From positions 1 to 64,000 of the forward strand of contig JBBREP010000005.1 of NCBI GenBank assembly GCA_038202885.1: a stretch of DNA of 64,000 nucleotides. The letters run 5' to 3'. This document shows positions 41,370 to 50,162 of this stretch, piece after piece (within the stretch, counting starts at the first letter, position 1; each line of letters starts with the position of its first letter). The notes beneath the pieces were generated by a model that did no database searches, was not told where the DNA came from, and saw nothing but the letters and a program-made list of their open reading frames with translations. Position numbers and translations under genes: made by a program. This DNA is from JBBREP01 sp038202885. GTDB lineage: Bacteria; Actinomycetota; Acidimicrobiia; IMCC26256; PALSA-610.

Positions 41370-42377
41370 GTGCGCGCGGCCCGTCTCGTCTCGATGCTGC
41401 TCCTGTTGCAGCAGCGAGGTCGGCTGACCGCAGAGCAACTCGCCGCCGAGCTCGAGGTGTCAGTGCGCACGATCTACCGCGACCTCGAAGCGCTGAGCGC
41501 GTCGGGGGTTCCCGTCTATTCAGAGCCGGGCCGCAATGGCGGCAGCCAGCTCGTGCAGGGGTACCGGACCCGGCTCACCGGTCTCACCACCAAGGAGGCC
41601 GAGGCGCTGTTCGCATCGGGGATCTCCGGTCCGATCGGTGAGCTCGGACTCGGCACCGTGCTCGGCGCCGCGCAGCTGAAGCTCCTCGCCGCACTGCCGA
41701 AGGAGCTCGCAGAACGCGCGGCACTCGCGCAACAGCGCTTCCACTTCGATGCGCCGGGTTGGTTTCGTGGCGAGCGCAATGATCCACATCTCGCTGCACT
41801 CTCAAGCGCGGTGTGGGAAGACCGTTGTGTCGCCATCGAATACCGCCACCCCGGCTCGAGCAAACCCGCACCGCGCCGCCTGGAACCGCTCGGACTCGTG
41901 TGCAAGGGGGGCGTCTGGTATCTCGTCGCGACGCGCGACGGTGAGATGCGCACCTACCGTGTCTCGCGCATCCAGACACTGACAGTCCTCGATGAACAAT
42001 TCGACCGCCCGCCCGACTTCGATCTTGAGCGCTACTGGGATGCAACGGTCGCGACCGTCGAGACGTTGCCGCCCCCCGTCGATGTCGTGGTGCGCGCGTC
42101 GTCCGCCGGACTCGATGCGCTGCGCCCGATGACCCACCATTTCGGCGTCGTACTGGTCGCCCACGAGACTGCCGACGACAGCGGCTGGCACGAATGCCGC
42201 CTCGTGTTCGAGAATCTCGACGACGCCTTCATCGATCTCATCCGGCTGGCCGCCGATGTCGAGGTGCTGACGCCCGCCGCGTTGCGCGCGACCGTGGCCG
42301 GCGCGGCCCGAGCAATGACGGCGCTCTATTCGGCGTCGACCAGGTCGAGCACCTCGTCGAGGCGCCGGGTCAGGTAG
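41370..42377 (+). CDS. WYL-domain transcriptional regulator (YafY/DeoR-like)
   Basis: 335 residues, GTG start. HTH at 1-60 (RLTAEQLAAELEVSVRTIYRDLEAL), then the WYL domain with GVWYLVATR and a C-terminal WCX-like extension. Such proteins are ligand-responsive repressors or activators. The upstream dyad is the likely own operator. The 3' end overlaps the convergent sigma-factor gene by 52 bp. Confidence 0.87.
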   Translation: MRAARLVSMLLLLQQRGRLTAEQLAAELEVSVRTIYRDLEALSASGVPVYSEPGRNGGSQLVQGYRTRLTGLTTKEAEALFASGISGPIGELGLGTVLGAAQLKLLAALPKELAERAALAQQRFHFDAPGWFRGERNDPHLAALSSAVWEDRCVAIEYRHPGSSKPAPRRLEPLGLVCKGGVWYLVATRDGEMRTYRVSRIQTLTVLDEQFDRPPDFDLERYWDATVATVETLPPPVDVVVRASSAGLDALRPMTHHFGVVLVAHETADDSGWHECRLVFENLDDAFIDLIRLAADVEVLTPAALRATVAGAARAMTALYSASTRSSTSSRRRVR

Positions 42378-43504
42378 CGACGCTCGGCGTCGGTGCCCAC
42401 GTGTTCGAGCGCGGCGCGGTACTCCCCCGCCGAGTCGGCGTATCGGTGGAGTCGGCGCAACAGGTCGGCCCGCGTCGCGGGCAGCAGGTAGTAACCGGCC
42501 AGCGCCTGTGACGCTCGGAGTTCGTCGACGAGCACCAGGCCTGCGCCGGGGCCGTCGGCCATCGCCACCGCGACCGCACGGTTGAGTTCCACCACCGGTG
42601 ACGGCGCGATCGCGGCGAGCTGCCCGTAGAGCACGGCAATCTCGGCCCAGTCCGTCGACGTTGCCTGCTCGGCTCGTGCGTGGCACGCCGCGATGGCCGC
42701 CTGCACTTGGTAGCGGCCAGGTTGGCGCCGGCGAAGTGCGGCGTCGAGCAACGCCAGGCCCTCGTCGATCATGTCGCGCCGCCAGCGCGTGCGGTCCTGG
42801 GCTTCGAGCGGCACCAGATCGCCGGCTTCGTCGACACGCGCCACCCGTCGCGAATCTTGGAGCAACATCAACGCGAGTAGGCCGACGGCTTCGGGCTCGT
42901 CGGGCATCAGCACCACCAGGGTGCGCGCAAGCCCGGTGGCATCGGTGCACAATTGCTCCCGCGTGAGATCGGCGCCCGCGGTCGCGGCGTATCCCTCGTT
43001 GAACAACAGGTACACCACCGCGAGCACTGCGCCCGTGCGTTCGGGCAGCAGATGGTCGGGCGGCACACGATATGGGATGCCGGCGTTGCGGATCTTGTGC
43101 TTGGCCCGCACGAGGCGCTGCGCCATCGTCGCCTCCGCCACGAGGAACGCCCGCGCGATCTCCGGCGTGGTGAGCCCCACCAACGTCCGCAGCGTCAACG
43201 CCACCTGCGCGTCGATGGCCAGCGCTGGATGACAGCACGTGAAGATCAGGCGCAACCGGTCGTCGTCGATACCGCCATCGCCCAGCACATCGGTTGCCTC
43301 GGTCATCAGCGCAACCTCTCGCAGCTTGGCGGCACCGTTCGCGGCGCGCCGCAACGAATCAATCGCGCGGTTGCGAGCCGTCGTGGTGAGCCAAGCACCG
43401 GGGCGACGCGGCACGCCCTCGCGCCGCCAATGGTCGATGGCGAGCGCGAAGGCGTCCTGCGCACATTCTTCGGCGAGGTCCCAGTCGCCGGTGGTGCGGA
43501 TCAC
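42326..43504 (-). CDS. ECF sigma factor with DUF6596/TPR tail (ECF42-like)
   Basis: 392 residues as drawn. Sigma-70 region 2 (DWDLAEECAQDAFALAIDHW) and region 4 (TTPEIARAFLVAEATMAQRLVRAK), then a long DUF6596-type C-terminal domain with repeated helices. This is the ECF42 type, normally paired with a YCII-related gene, as here. The family N-terminus (about 21 residues, reading SAEAAVAAAFGEEWGRVVAA in frame) is present upstream to 43567 but opens with GTA, not GTG; the annotated GTG 43504 has no ribosome site. So the real start is unclear. Confidence 0.8.
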   Translation of the reverse strand: MIRTTGDWDLAEECAQDAFALAIDHWRREGVPRRPGAWLTTTARNRAIDSLRRAANGAAKLREVALMTEATDVLGDGGIDDDRLRLIFTCCHPALAIDAQVALTLRTLVGLTTPEIARAFLVAEATMAQRLVRAKHKIRNAGIPYRVPPDHLLPERTGAVLAVVYLLFNEGYAATAGADLTREQLCTDATGLARTLVVLMPDEPEAVGLLALMLLQDSRRVARVDEAGDLVPLEAQDRTRWRRDMIDEGLALLDAALRRRQPGRYQVQAAIAACHARAEQATSTDWAEIAVLYGQLAAIAPSPVVELNRAVAVAMADGPGAGLVLVDELRASQALAGYYLLPATRADLLRRLHRYADSAGEYRAALEHVGTDAERRYLTRRLDEVLDLVDAE

Positions 43505-43563
43505 CGCAGCGACGACCCGACCCCATTCCTCACCGAAGGCCGCCGCAACCGCAGCCTCGGCGC

Positions 43564-43911
43564 TTACATCTCCCAGATCGGTCGCACCTCGATGGAGCCG
43601 ACGCGTGCGCCGGGGATCTTTGCCGCGACCTCGATGGCCTCATCGAGATCCTTGCAGTCGACGATGTAGTAGCCGCCCATCTGCTCTTTCGTCTCCGCGA
43701 ATGGACCGTCGCTCGTGATGACTTCGCTGTTGCGCACGCGCACTGTGGTCGCGTCGCTCGTCGGGTGGAGCCGCGCGCCATCTTTCAGCACGCCGCGCTT
43801 GCCCATTTCCTCGCCAAATGCCATGTACTCCGCCGTCGACGCCGCGGCAGTTGCAGCGTCCATGTCAGCCATTGCTTTTTCTTCGGTGCAGATCAACAAC
43901 GCGTAACGCAT
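43564..43911 (-). CDS. YCII-related (DGPF) domain protein
   Basis: 115 residues. MRYALLICTEEK start and the SDGPFAETKEQMGGYYIVDCKDLDEA motif define the DGPF/YCII family of small ferredoxin-like enzymes or sensors. Good ribosome site (GAGGAA) before ATG. Always linked with ECF42 sigma genes; here the stop TAA adjoins the sigma reading frame. It may act as sensor for the sigma factor (family association, inference). Confidence 0.85.
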   Translation of the reverse strand: MRYALLICTEEKAMADMDAATAAASTAEYMAFGEEMGKRGVLKDGARLHPTSDATTVRVRNSEVITSDGPFAETKEQMGGYYIVDCKDLDEAIEVAAKIPGARVGSIEVRPIWEM

Positions 43912-43932
43912 GGTTCCTCCTCAGGGGTACTT

Positions 43933-43959
43933 GTGCCTCTACGACGATCGGCGAGGCAC
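43933..43959. promoter_or_regulatory. Hairpin/operator in leader of YCII-sigma operon
   Basis: GTGCCTC (43933-43939) and GAGGCAC (43953-43959) form a perfect 7-bp inverted repeat, 22 bp upstream of the YCII start and close to its ribosome site. It may be a regulator site or an RNA stem. Confidence 0.35.
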
Positions 43960-44057
43960 CAGATCGACAGCGCCAACCAGGTTTCTGACCGATCAGGCTC
44001 GCCGGCCGACGAGGGCCAGCATGCGGGTCTGCGCGTCGGCATCGTCGGTTGCGCGGG

Positions 44058-46628
44058 CTACCGCGGGATCACGCCTGCGAGTTCGAGGATACGAGTCGGC
44101 GGGAGATGCTGTTCTGTGATGCGCACACCGAGATGGGCGAGGGCGTCCTCGATCGCGTTCGTCAACGCCGCGGGCGCAAGGATCATGCCCCCTTCACCGA
44201 CGCCGCGATAGTTCGCAGGAATGTCCGACGGTGTCTCCACATGATGGATTTCGATGTCGGGAATCTCGACGGCCGTGGGAATGAGATAGTCCATGAACGT
44301 CCCCGTCTGGAACTGGCCGCTCGCGTCGTAGTCGATCTTTTCGTAGAGCACCGCACCAACGCCCTGCGCCACGCCGCCGCGAATCTGGCCGTCCACGATC
44401 GCAGGATTGATGATCTCGCCGCAGTCCTCCACCACGACGTAGCGCGGGATCGTCACTTGGCCAGTCTCGAGGTCGATCTCGACCCAACACACATGCGTGG
44501 CCTGGGTCCACCCGCCTTCGCCGCCGTCGTATTCCTGGGTGATCCGAATCGCTTCGGTCCCCGGCGCCGTTGATCCACGTCGCCGCGCCTCGGCGGCAAC
44601 CGCGGCGAACCCGATGCCGCGCGCTGGTGTGCCGACCACATGGATGTTGCCGTCTTCCACCACGAGGTCGTCGCGGGAGGCCTCGAGCAGGTCGGCGGCG
44701 ATGTCGAGCACCTCGTCGCGCAATGCTCGGGCACCAAACGTGACCACGCCGCCGGCGAGCGCAGCCGAACGGCTCCCACCCGTGCCGACCACGCTGAACG
44801 GCGTGACGGTGGTATCGCCGTAGATCACGCGCACGGCCGCGATCGGCACGCCCAGCTCATCGGCCGCGACCTGCGCCAACGTGGTCTCATGACCCTGGCC
44901 GTGCGGCACCTGCTGGGTGATGACCGAGACCATGCCGTCGGCCTCGAGCACCACGTGCGCAGGTTCGCCTCCAGCCATACTCCCCATGCCCGGCACGAGC
45001 GCTTCGGTGAATCCGGGCGGTCCCGGTGCCGCTTCGATGAAGGTCGCGACGCCGAGGCCGAGGATCCGTCCCGCGTTTCTGGCCTCGATCTGCGCGGCCG
45101 GCCACGCGTCGAAGTCCGCCACATCGAGCGCGCGCTCCAACGTTGCTTTGGCCGAGACGCGCACGTCGAGCATCGGCCCGGTGACCATCGGCGTCGGGAG
45201 TTCGTCGGGCCCCACGATGTTGCGCAAGCGGATGTCGGCGCGGCTGATCCGCATCTCTCGAGCGATCACGTCGAGCATCCGTTCGCGCACCCACGTCTCG
45301 ACGGCCCACGGGCCGCGATAGGCCACGTAGGTCGCCTTGTTCGTGGCCACCACGGTCGTGTCGAATCGCAACACGGGGATGCGGTACGGCCCAGGGATCA
45401 TGACGCGCATGATCTGCGCGAACATCGTCGCGCCAAAGGGAAAGCTCGGGTACGCGCCGCCGTCGAGGGTGAGTGCGGCGCGCATGCCCAGGATCACGCC
45501 GTCGTTGCGCAACGCCACACTGATGTCGATCATCTCGTCGCGTGCGTGACCGCCCACCATGAGATGTTCGTTGCGGTCTTCGATCCACTTCACCGACCGC
45601 CCGATGTGGCGGGCCGCAGCGTAAACGGCCATCTCCTCACGGCTCACGCTTGCCTTCGTGCCAAACGCACCACCGATATCGCGGGCGAGCACCTCGGGTC
45701 GGTCCGCGCGATCCTTGGCGAGCAGGCCGACCATGGCGCGCTGCATGTCGACCAATCGGCGCGGGTCGCGGCGCATCTGCTTGGCGATGACCCCCATCAT
45801 CGGGTTGCCGCCCTGCTTCATCTCCGGATTTGCTGCGAGCATCGCCTTCACGCCGGCGACGAAGCGCGCCGGTCGGTCCCGATGCGCGAGCAACTCCTTC
45901 ACTGAAGTACGGACCGTCTGGCGGTCACTCATCAAGGCCAACGCCCACTTGAGCGAATGGGCCGACTGCGTCGCCGCGTGCACGGTGGTGGTTCCGGTGG
46001 CGGCGTCCACCTCGACGACGATGCCGCGCGTCTCCATGGGCTGATTCGAGACGCGGTGCTGGCGGAATCGCTGTGTGATAACGCGATCGGCGTCGGCAAA
46101 GACGGCGTCGACATCGCCGTACGTGTGGGAGTGGGTGAGCAGGAGGTTGTCGGGCGCCTTCTCCCAGATCGCGGGCGCACCGTCGGCCAGCGCCTGGCCA
46201 CTCGTCGCGACGGCCTGCAGTTCCTCGTAGTCGACCTCGACGAGATCGCTCGCGTCTTCGGCGACGCGTCGCGACTCGGCGACGACAATCGCGACCGGAT
46301 CTCCCACGTGACGGACGCGCTCGCGCGCCAGCGAGTAGAAGCGCGGGTCGTAGAGGCCGGCCACGCTGAACATGCCGATGAACGGGTTCGTGATCGCCTC
46401 GATATCGGCTCCGGTGATCACGGCCACCACGCCCGGATGCCGGCGCGCCGCGGCGACGTCGATGCTGCGGATACGAGCGTGCGCGTGCGGGCTGCGCACG
46501 AACGCCGCGTGCGCCATGTTGGGCACCTGGACGTCGTCGACGTAGCAACCCTGGCCGGTGAGGAGCCGGCGATCTTCGACTCGGCGCACGCGCGTGCCGA
46601 CCAGCTTGCCTGCGATCGCCTCACGCAT
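44058..46628 (-). CDS. Molybdenum hydroxylase large subunit (XDH/CODH family)
   Basis: 856 residues from ATG 46628, overlapping the small-subunit stop by 8 bp. GTRVRRVEDRRLLTGQGCYVDD opens the fold; molybdopterin blocks IGGAFGTK, GQGHETTLAQVAADELG and GVGEGGMILAPAAL are present. At 436-442 it reads AYRGPWA, not the AYRCSFR loop of form I CO dehydrogenase, so CO oxidation is unlikely. An extra segment of about 80 residues (near 233-311) interrupts the domain before the IGGAFGTK block. Substrate unknown: purine, aldehyde or N-heterocycle type. Confidence 0.9.
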   Translation of the reverse strand: MREAIAGKLVGTRVRRVEDRRLLTGQGCYVDDVQVPNMAHAAFVRSPHAHARIRSIDVAAARRHPGVVAVITGADIEAITNPFIGMFSVAGLYDPRFYSLARERVRHVGDPVAIVVAESRRVAEDASDLVEVDYEELQAVATSGQALADGAPAIWEKAPDNLLLTHSHTYGDVDAVFADADRVITQRFRQHRVSNQPMETRGIVVEVDAATGTTTVHAATQSAHSLKWALALMSDRQTVRTSVKELLAHRDRPARFVAGVKAMLAANPEMKQGGNPMMGVIAKQMRRDPRRLVDMQRAMVGLLAKDRADRPEVLARDIGGAFGTKASVSREEMAVYAAARHIGRSVKWIEDRNEHLMVGGHARDEMIDISVALRNDGVILGMRAALTLDGGAYPSFPFGATMFAQIMRVMIPGPYRIPVLRFDTTVVATNKATYVAYRGPWAVETWVRERMLDVIAREMRISRADIRLRNIVGPDELPTPMVTGPMLDVRVSAKATLERALDVADFDAWPAAQIEARNAGRILGLGVATFIEAAPGPPGFTEALVPGMGSMAGGEPAHVVLEADGMVSVITQQVPHGQGHETTLAQVAADELGVPIAAVRVIYGDTTVTPFSVVGTGGSRSAALAGGVVTFGARALRDEVLDIAADLLEASRDDLVVEDGNIHVVGTPARGIGFAAVAAEARRRGSTAPGTEAIRITQEYDGGEGGWTQATHVCWVEIDLETGQVTIPRYVVVEDCGEIINPAIVDGQIRGGVAQGVGAVLYEKIDYDASGQFQTGTFMDYLIPTAVEIPDIEIHHVETPSDIPANYRGVGEGGMILAPAALTNAIEDALAHLGVRITEQHLPPTRILELAGVIPR

Positions 46629-47154
46629 TGTTGGTACCTGCTTGTATCGCGCGCACCGCGGCGCACGCGCCGTCGAGGATGCTCGCGTACCCGGTACAGC
46701 GGCAGAGATTGCCCGACAGCTCTTCTCGGAGTTGGTCACGGGTGGGTGCCGGCTCGACATCGAGCAAGGCCTTGAGCGTCATCAGGAAACCCGGTGCGCA
46801 GAACGCGCACTGGAATCCGTGGTGCTCGCGCATCGCTTCTTGGATGGGATGCAGATCGTCGCCATCGGCCAACGACTCGATCGTCTCGATCGATGCACCT
46901 TCGACTTGGACTGCGAGCAGGAGGCATGCACGCGCCGCGTCGCCGTCGACGATCACGGTGCACGCACCGCAGACTCCGTGTTCGCAACCGAGATGCGTAC
47001 CCGTAAGGCCGAGCTCCTCGCGCAGTACTTCGGCCAGCGTGCGCCGACTCTCGACTTCAAGCGTCTCGAGCGTTCCGTTCACAGTGAATCGCAGCGGCTG
47101 GAGATCGACGTCGGGTTCGTCGCTCGCGCGGTCGGCGAGATGGCTCGTCGTCAT
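46621..47154 (-). CDS. Molybdenum hydroxylase small subunit, 2x[2Fe-2S]
   Basis: 177 residues. Plant-ferredoxin-type cluster CEHGVCGACTV and the second cluster CAFCAPG with LCRCTGY, as in CoxS/XdhC-type subunits. Transfers electrons from the Mo site to FAD. Overlaps the FAD subunit gene by ATGA. A short polar N-terminal extension (about 20 residues) precedes the domain. Confidence 0.93.
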   Translation of the reverse strand: MTTSHLADRASDEPDVDLQPLRFTVNGTLETLEVESRRTLAEVLREELGLTGTHLGCEHGVCGACTVIVDGDAARACLLLAVQVEGASIETIESLADGDDLHPIQEAMREHHGFQCAFCAPGFLMTLKALLDVEPAPTRDQLREELSGNLCRCTGYASILDGACAAVRAIQAGTNNA

Positions 47155-48032
47155 GGCTTGACCTTGGCCTTCGCTCGGGCCGACGCCTGTTCGAGCGCCC
47201 GGCGGGTGAGCACACCGGCGACATGACGCCGATACGCGCTCGTAGCGTGGTTGTCCTCGAGCGGATCGACCTCACGGGCCACGGTCGCTGCGGCCTCGGC
47301 CCACGAAGCAGCCGTCGGCCGGTGCCCCACGAGCAGCGCCTCGGCGGCGGCGATCCGTACCGGCGTCGACCCGACACCGAACAGGGCAATACCGGCGCGG
47401 GCCACGGCGCCCGAACCGTTGAGATCGATCTGTACGGCAGTACCAACCAGCGCGAAGTCGCCGTGGCGCCGGCTGACTTCTTGAACCGACCACCCGCTGC
47501 GTTTCGCGCGCGTGGGGAAACGCACCTCGGTGAGCAGCTCGCCATCAGCGATTGCGGTGCTCAAGTAGCCGAGGAAGAAATCCGCGGCGTCGACGACGCG
47601 ACGATCCTTCGCACTCTGCAGCACGACGCGCGCATCAAGTGCGAGCGCGACGGCCGGAAGCTCAGCTGCGGGATCGGCGTGCGCGATGCTCCCGCACACC
47701 GTGCCACGGTTGCGGATGGCCCGGTGGCCGATAAACGGCGCCGCGGCCGATACCAAAGGTGCAGCCGAGCGGACGATCTCGGACGCTTCCATCGTGGCGT
47801 GGCGTACCCGTGCGGCAATGATGACGTCGCCGTCGGCCTCGGTGACCGCATCATGACCAGCGACCGCGCCAATGTCGATGAGCTGGCCCGGGCTGCTCAG
47901 GCGCATCGCCATCATCGGCACCAGGCTTTGACCACCGGCCAACACCTTGGCCTCGTCGCCGTGTTCACCCAGAAGTGCGAGGGCGTCGTCGAGCGTCGAA
48001 GGACGGTGATACTGGAAACCCCGCATCTTCAC
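47151..48032 (-). CDS. Molybdenum hydroxylase FAD-binding medium subunit
   Basis: 293 residues. FAD motifs AGGQSLVPMMAMRL (33-46) and the IRNRGTVCGSIAHADPAAELPAVALAL block; both are CoxM-type signatures. First gene of the medium-small-large operon. A 173-bp leader with an 8-bp repeat array lies between it and the fucosidase gene downstream of nothing else; the array is upstream of this start. Confidence 0.92.
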   Translation of the reverse strand: MKMRGFQYHRPSTLDDALALLGEHGDEAKVLAGGQSLVPMMAMRLSSPGQLIDIGAVAGHDAVTEADGDVIIAARVRHATMEASEIVRSAAPLVSAAAPFIGHRAIRNRGTVCGSIAHADPAAELPAVALALDARVVLQSAKDRRVVDAADFFLGYLSTAIADGELLTEVRFPTRAKRSGWSVQEVSRRHGDFALVGTAVQIDLNGSGAVARAGIALFGVGSTPVRIAAAEALLVGHRPTAASWAEAAATVAREVDPLEDNHATSAYRRHVAGVLTRRALEQASARAKAKVKP

Positions 48033-48160
48033 AACAATCGACCTCCTCTTGCCCGGCGCCGGCTATGCCGCTCGGGCTCCGTGCGCCGCTCGACCGTACC
48101 TGTTCGAGCACGCGGGCACCGCGTGGCCTGAGAACAACCGTGCCGCTTCCCACCCCAAAC

Positions 48161-48200
48161 GAACGGGCGAACGGGCGAACGGGCGAACGGGCGACCGGCG
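48161..48200. repeat. 8-bp tandem repeat
   Basis: GAACGGGC occurs four times exactly from 48161 to 48192, followed by a degenerate copy. It lies between the end of the fucosidase gene and the start of the hydroxylase operon. Confidence 0.8.
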
Positions 48201-48205
48201 CGCGA

Positions 48206-49672
48206 TTAGCGGGCGACTGCGTTGTGGAGTGCCAACACCGTGGGCGCGTCGTACCCCGCGGGCGGATCGAGCCTGACGTGCATCGAGTCGCCGATGTCGC
48301 GCTCCCAGTGGACGGCGCCGCCGTCGAGGCGCCGGACCGATGTCGCGGCGTCGAGCTGAAGTTCGGGGAGCGTGAGGCGAGCGACGGTCGCTGCGGGACC
48401 GGGAGCACGTATGAAGGCGAACACGTCACGATCCCGGGCGGTGTAGCGCACGTCGCCGCCTTCGGGAGGTTGACCGGTTGGCGTGATCCACGGGCGGGTC
48501 GCGTGTAGCGCCTCACCCGCACTGTCGGTGAACTCGCTGAGCCAGTCGAGCCGGATGAGTTGCGCCGGTGCGATCTGTGCGTCGGCACCTCGCGGACCAA
48601 CGTTGAGCAGCAGGTTGCCGTTCTTGGCCGCGATGTCGACGAGCGTCCACAGCAAGTCGGCGCGGTCGAGAAAGTGCTCTTCCGACGATGCTTCGTTGTG
48701 CCCAAAGCTCTTGTCGATGCCTCGCACACACTCCCACGGGGTGTATTGCACGTCGTCGAACACGGTGTACTCAGGCGTGCGCACGTCGAACAACGGCGGT
48801 TTTGGTGGAACAATGCCTCGGCCCTGTTTGGCGCCCTTGGCGACGACGCGATTGATCAGCGCGCGTGCCGGTGGTAGTCGGGCCGCGGCCCAGACCGGCG
48901 ACCACGGCAGGAAGCGGTCATTGACGACGCCGTCCGGCACGCGCTCGTAGTAGTGCGCGAGTAAGCGCGCCAGCCTCGACACCGGCGCGGGCCAGGAGAT
49001 GTCGTTCCACAACACGCTCGGGCGATACCGGTCGATGAGTTCGCGCACCTGCTGTTCGGCGTACTCGACGTAGGCGCCGCGCGGTTGTGCGAGCGCGAGA
49101 TCGGTAACGGTGCCGATCGGATGTTCGTTCCACGTCCAGTCGAGCCCACCCGAGTAGTAGACGCCGAAGCGCAGCCCGCGGGCGCGCACCGCATCGGCGA
49201 GTTCGCCGACGACATCGCGTGTGGCATGAAAGCCCGCGACATTCGGGTTCTTCACCTCCGAGGGCCACAGGCAGTAGCCGTCGTGGTGTTTGGTCACGAG
49301 CACCACGTAGCGAGCACCGGTCGCCGCGAATCGAGCAGCCCACGCATCGGGGTCCCAGGTATCGAGGCCGGCCTCCCAATCCGCCGCGAACGAGCGATAC
49401 GGGCGGTTGCCGTACACCGCGCGGTGGTGGCGTGCGGCCGGGCTGTCGGCGAAACGCAGTGAGTTCTCGTACCACTCCGCATACGGCGAGTGCGCGAACG
49501 CGTCGCTGCGCCCCTCAGCGAACAGCTCGCCGATCTCCTCGCCCGTGGGCGCGAAGGCCGGTACTGACGCCGGCGTCCAATGCACGAAGATACCGAGCTT
49601 GGCATCGCGCCACCACGTGGGCACCGCATGGCGCCGCACCGTGCGCACGGCAGAACTCGGACGCGCGGTCAC
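48206..49672 (-). CDS. Alpha-L-fucosidase (GH29)
   Basis: 488 residues from GTG 49672 (GTGA overlap). WWRDAKLGIFVHWTPASVPAF and VLVTKHHDGYCLW are GH29 signatures; the nucleophile Asp is likely in SVLWNDISWP. Removes alpha-L-fucose from glycans with retention. No clear signal peptide, so intracellular action on imported oligosaccharides is favoured. Coupled to the DUF385 gene; GH4 glycosidase lies just upstream, suggesting a glycan-use group. Confidence 0.88.
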   Translation of the reverse strand: MTARPSSAVRTVRRHAVPTWWRDAKLGIFVHWTPASVPAFAPTGEEIGELFAEGRSDAFAHSPYAEWYENSLRFADSPAARHHRAVYGNRPYRSFAADWEAGLDTWDPDAWAARFAATGARYVVLVTKHHDGYCLWPSEVKNPNVAGFHATRDVVGELADAVRARGLRFGVYYSGGLDWTWNEHPIGTVTDLALAQPRGAYVEYAEQQVRELIDRYRPSVLWNDISWPAPVSRLARLLAHYYERVPDGVVNDRFLPWSPVWAAARLPPARALINRVVAKGAKQGRGIVPPKPPLFDVRTPEYTVFDDVQYTPWECVRGIDKSFGHNEASSEEHFLDRADLLWTLVDIAAKNGNLLLNVGPRGADAQIAPAQLIRLDWLSEFTDSAGEALHATRPWITPTGQPPEGGDVRYTARDRDVFAFIRAPGPAATVARLTLPELQLDAATSVRRLDGGAVHWERDIGDSMHVRLDPPAGYDAPTVLALHNAVAR

Positions 49673-50097
49673 CGGGGTTCGAGCATGACGAGCGGGATCT
49701 CGCGCTCGGTCTTGGTCTGATAGTTGCCGTAGTTCTTGTGCGCTGCGGTGATACGCGGCCACAACGTGGCGCGTTCTTCGGGGGTCGCGACGCGCGCCAC
49801 CATCGGTCGCTTGGCCGCGCCCTGATACGCGACTTCGACGTCGGGTTTGTCGCGCAGGTTGAGGAACCATGCAGGGTGTTGGTCGTCGCCACCACGCGAG
49901 GCCACGACCACGACCGTGTCGCCTTCTTGCACCGGTGACGTCAACATCACCGCGCGGGCGACGCCACTCTTGCGGCCGGTGGTCGTCAGCTCGAGCACGG
50001 GCATCCCTGATGCCTTCCAGCCGACGCGACCGCCAGTGAGCTTCAACAAGGCCCGGTGGAGGCCGTTCATCGTCTTGAGTGCAGCATCGCTCGGCAT
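49669..50097 (-). CDS. Deazaflavin-dependent nitroreductase-like (DUF385)
   Basis: 142 residues. LELTTTGRKSGVARAVMLTSP and VVVASRGGDDQHPAWFLNL are the Ddn/DUF385 split-barrel signatures. Family members use F420 to reduce quinones or nitro compounds in actinobacteria. Start ATG 50097; stop overlaps the fucosidase start. Confidence 0.88.
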   Translation of the reverse strand: MPSDAALKTMNGLHRALLKLTGGRVGWKASGMPVLELTTTGRKSGVARAVMLTSPVQEGDTVVVVASRGGDDQHPAWFLNLRDKPDVEVAYQGAAKRPMVARVATPEERATLWPRITAAHKNYGNYQTKTEREIPLVMLEPR

Positions 50098-50162
50098 GAC
50101 ATTGGACCGTAGTCGGTGCGCGGACCGACGCGCGGCGATCAGGCAATCGGCCGGCCAGGCAA

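Noticed and set aside
44640..45905. 421-residue open frame antisense to the hydroxylase large subunit
   Set aside because: Arg/His-rich mirror of a well-conserved gene, typical of high-GC antisense frames; the same holds for the 382-residue frame over pepF and the 471-residue frame over the lipid-kinase/helicase region.
44058..48032. Aerobic carbon monoxide dehydrogenase (coxMSL)
   Set aside because: Subunit order fits, but the AYRCSFR loop of form I is absent (AYRGPWA instead).
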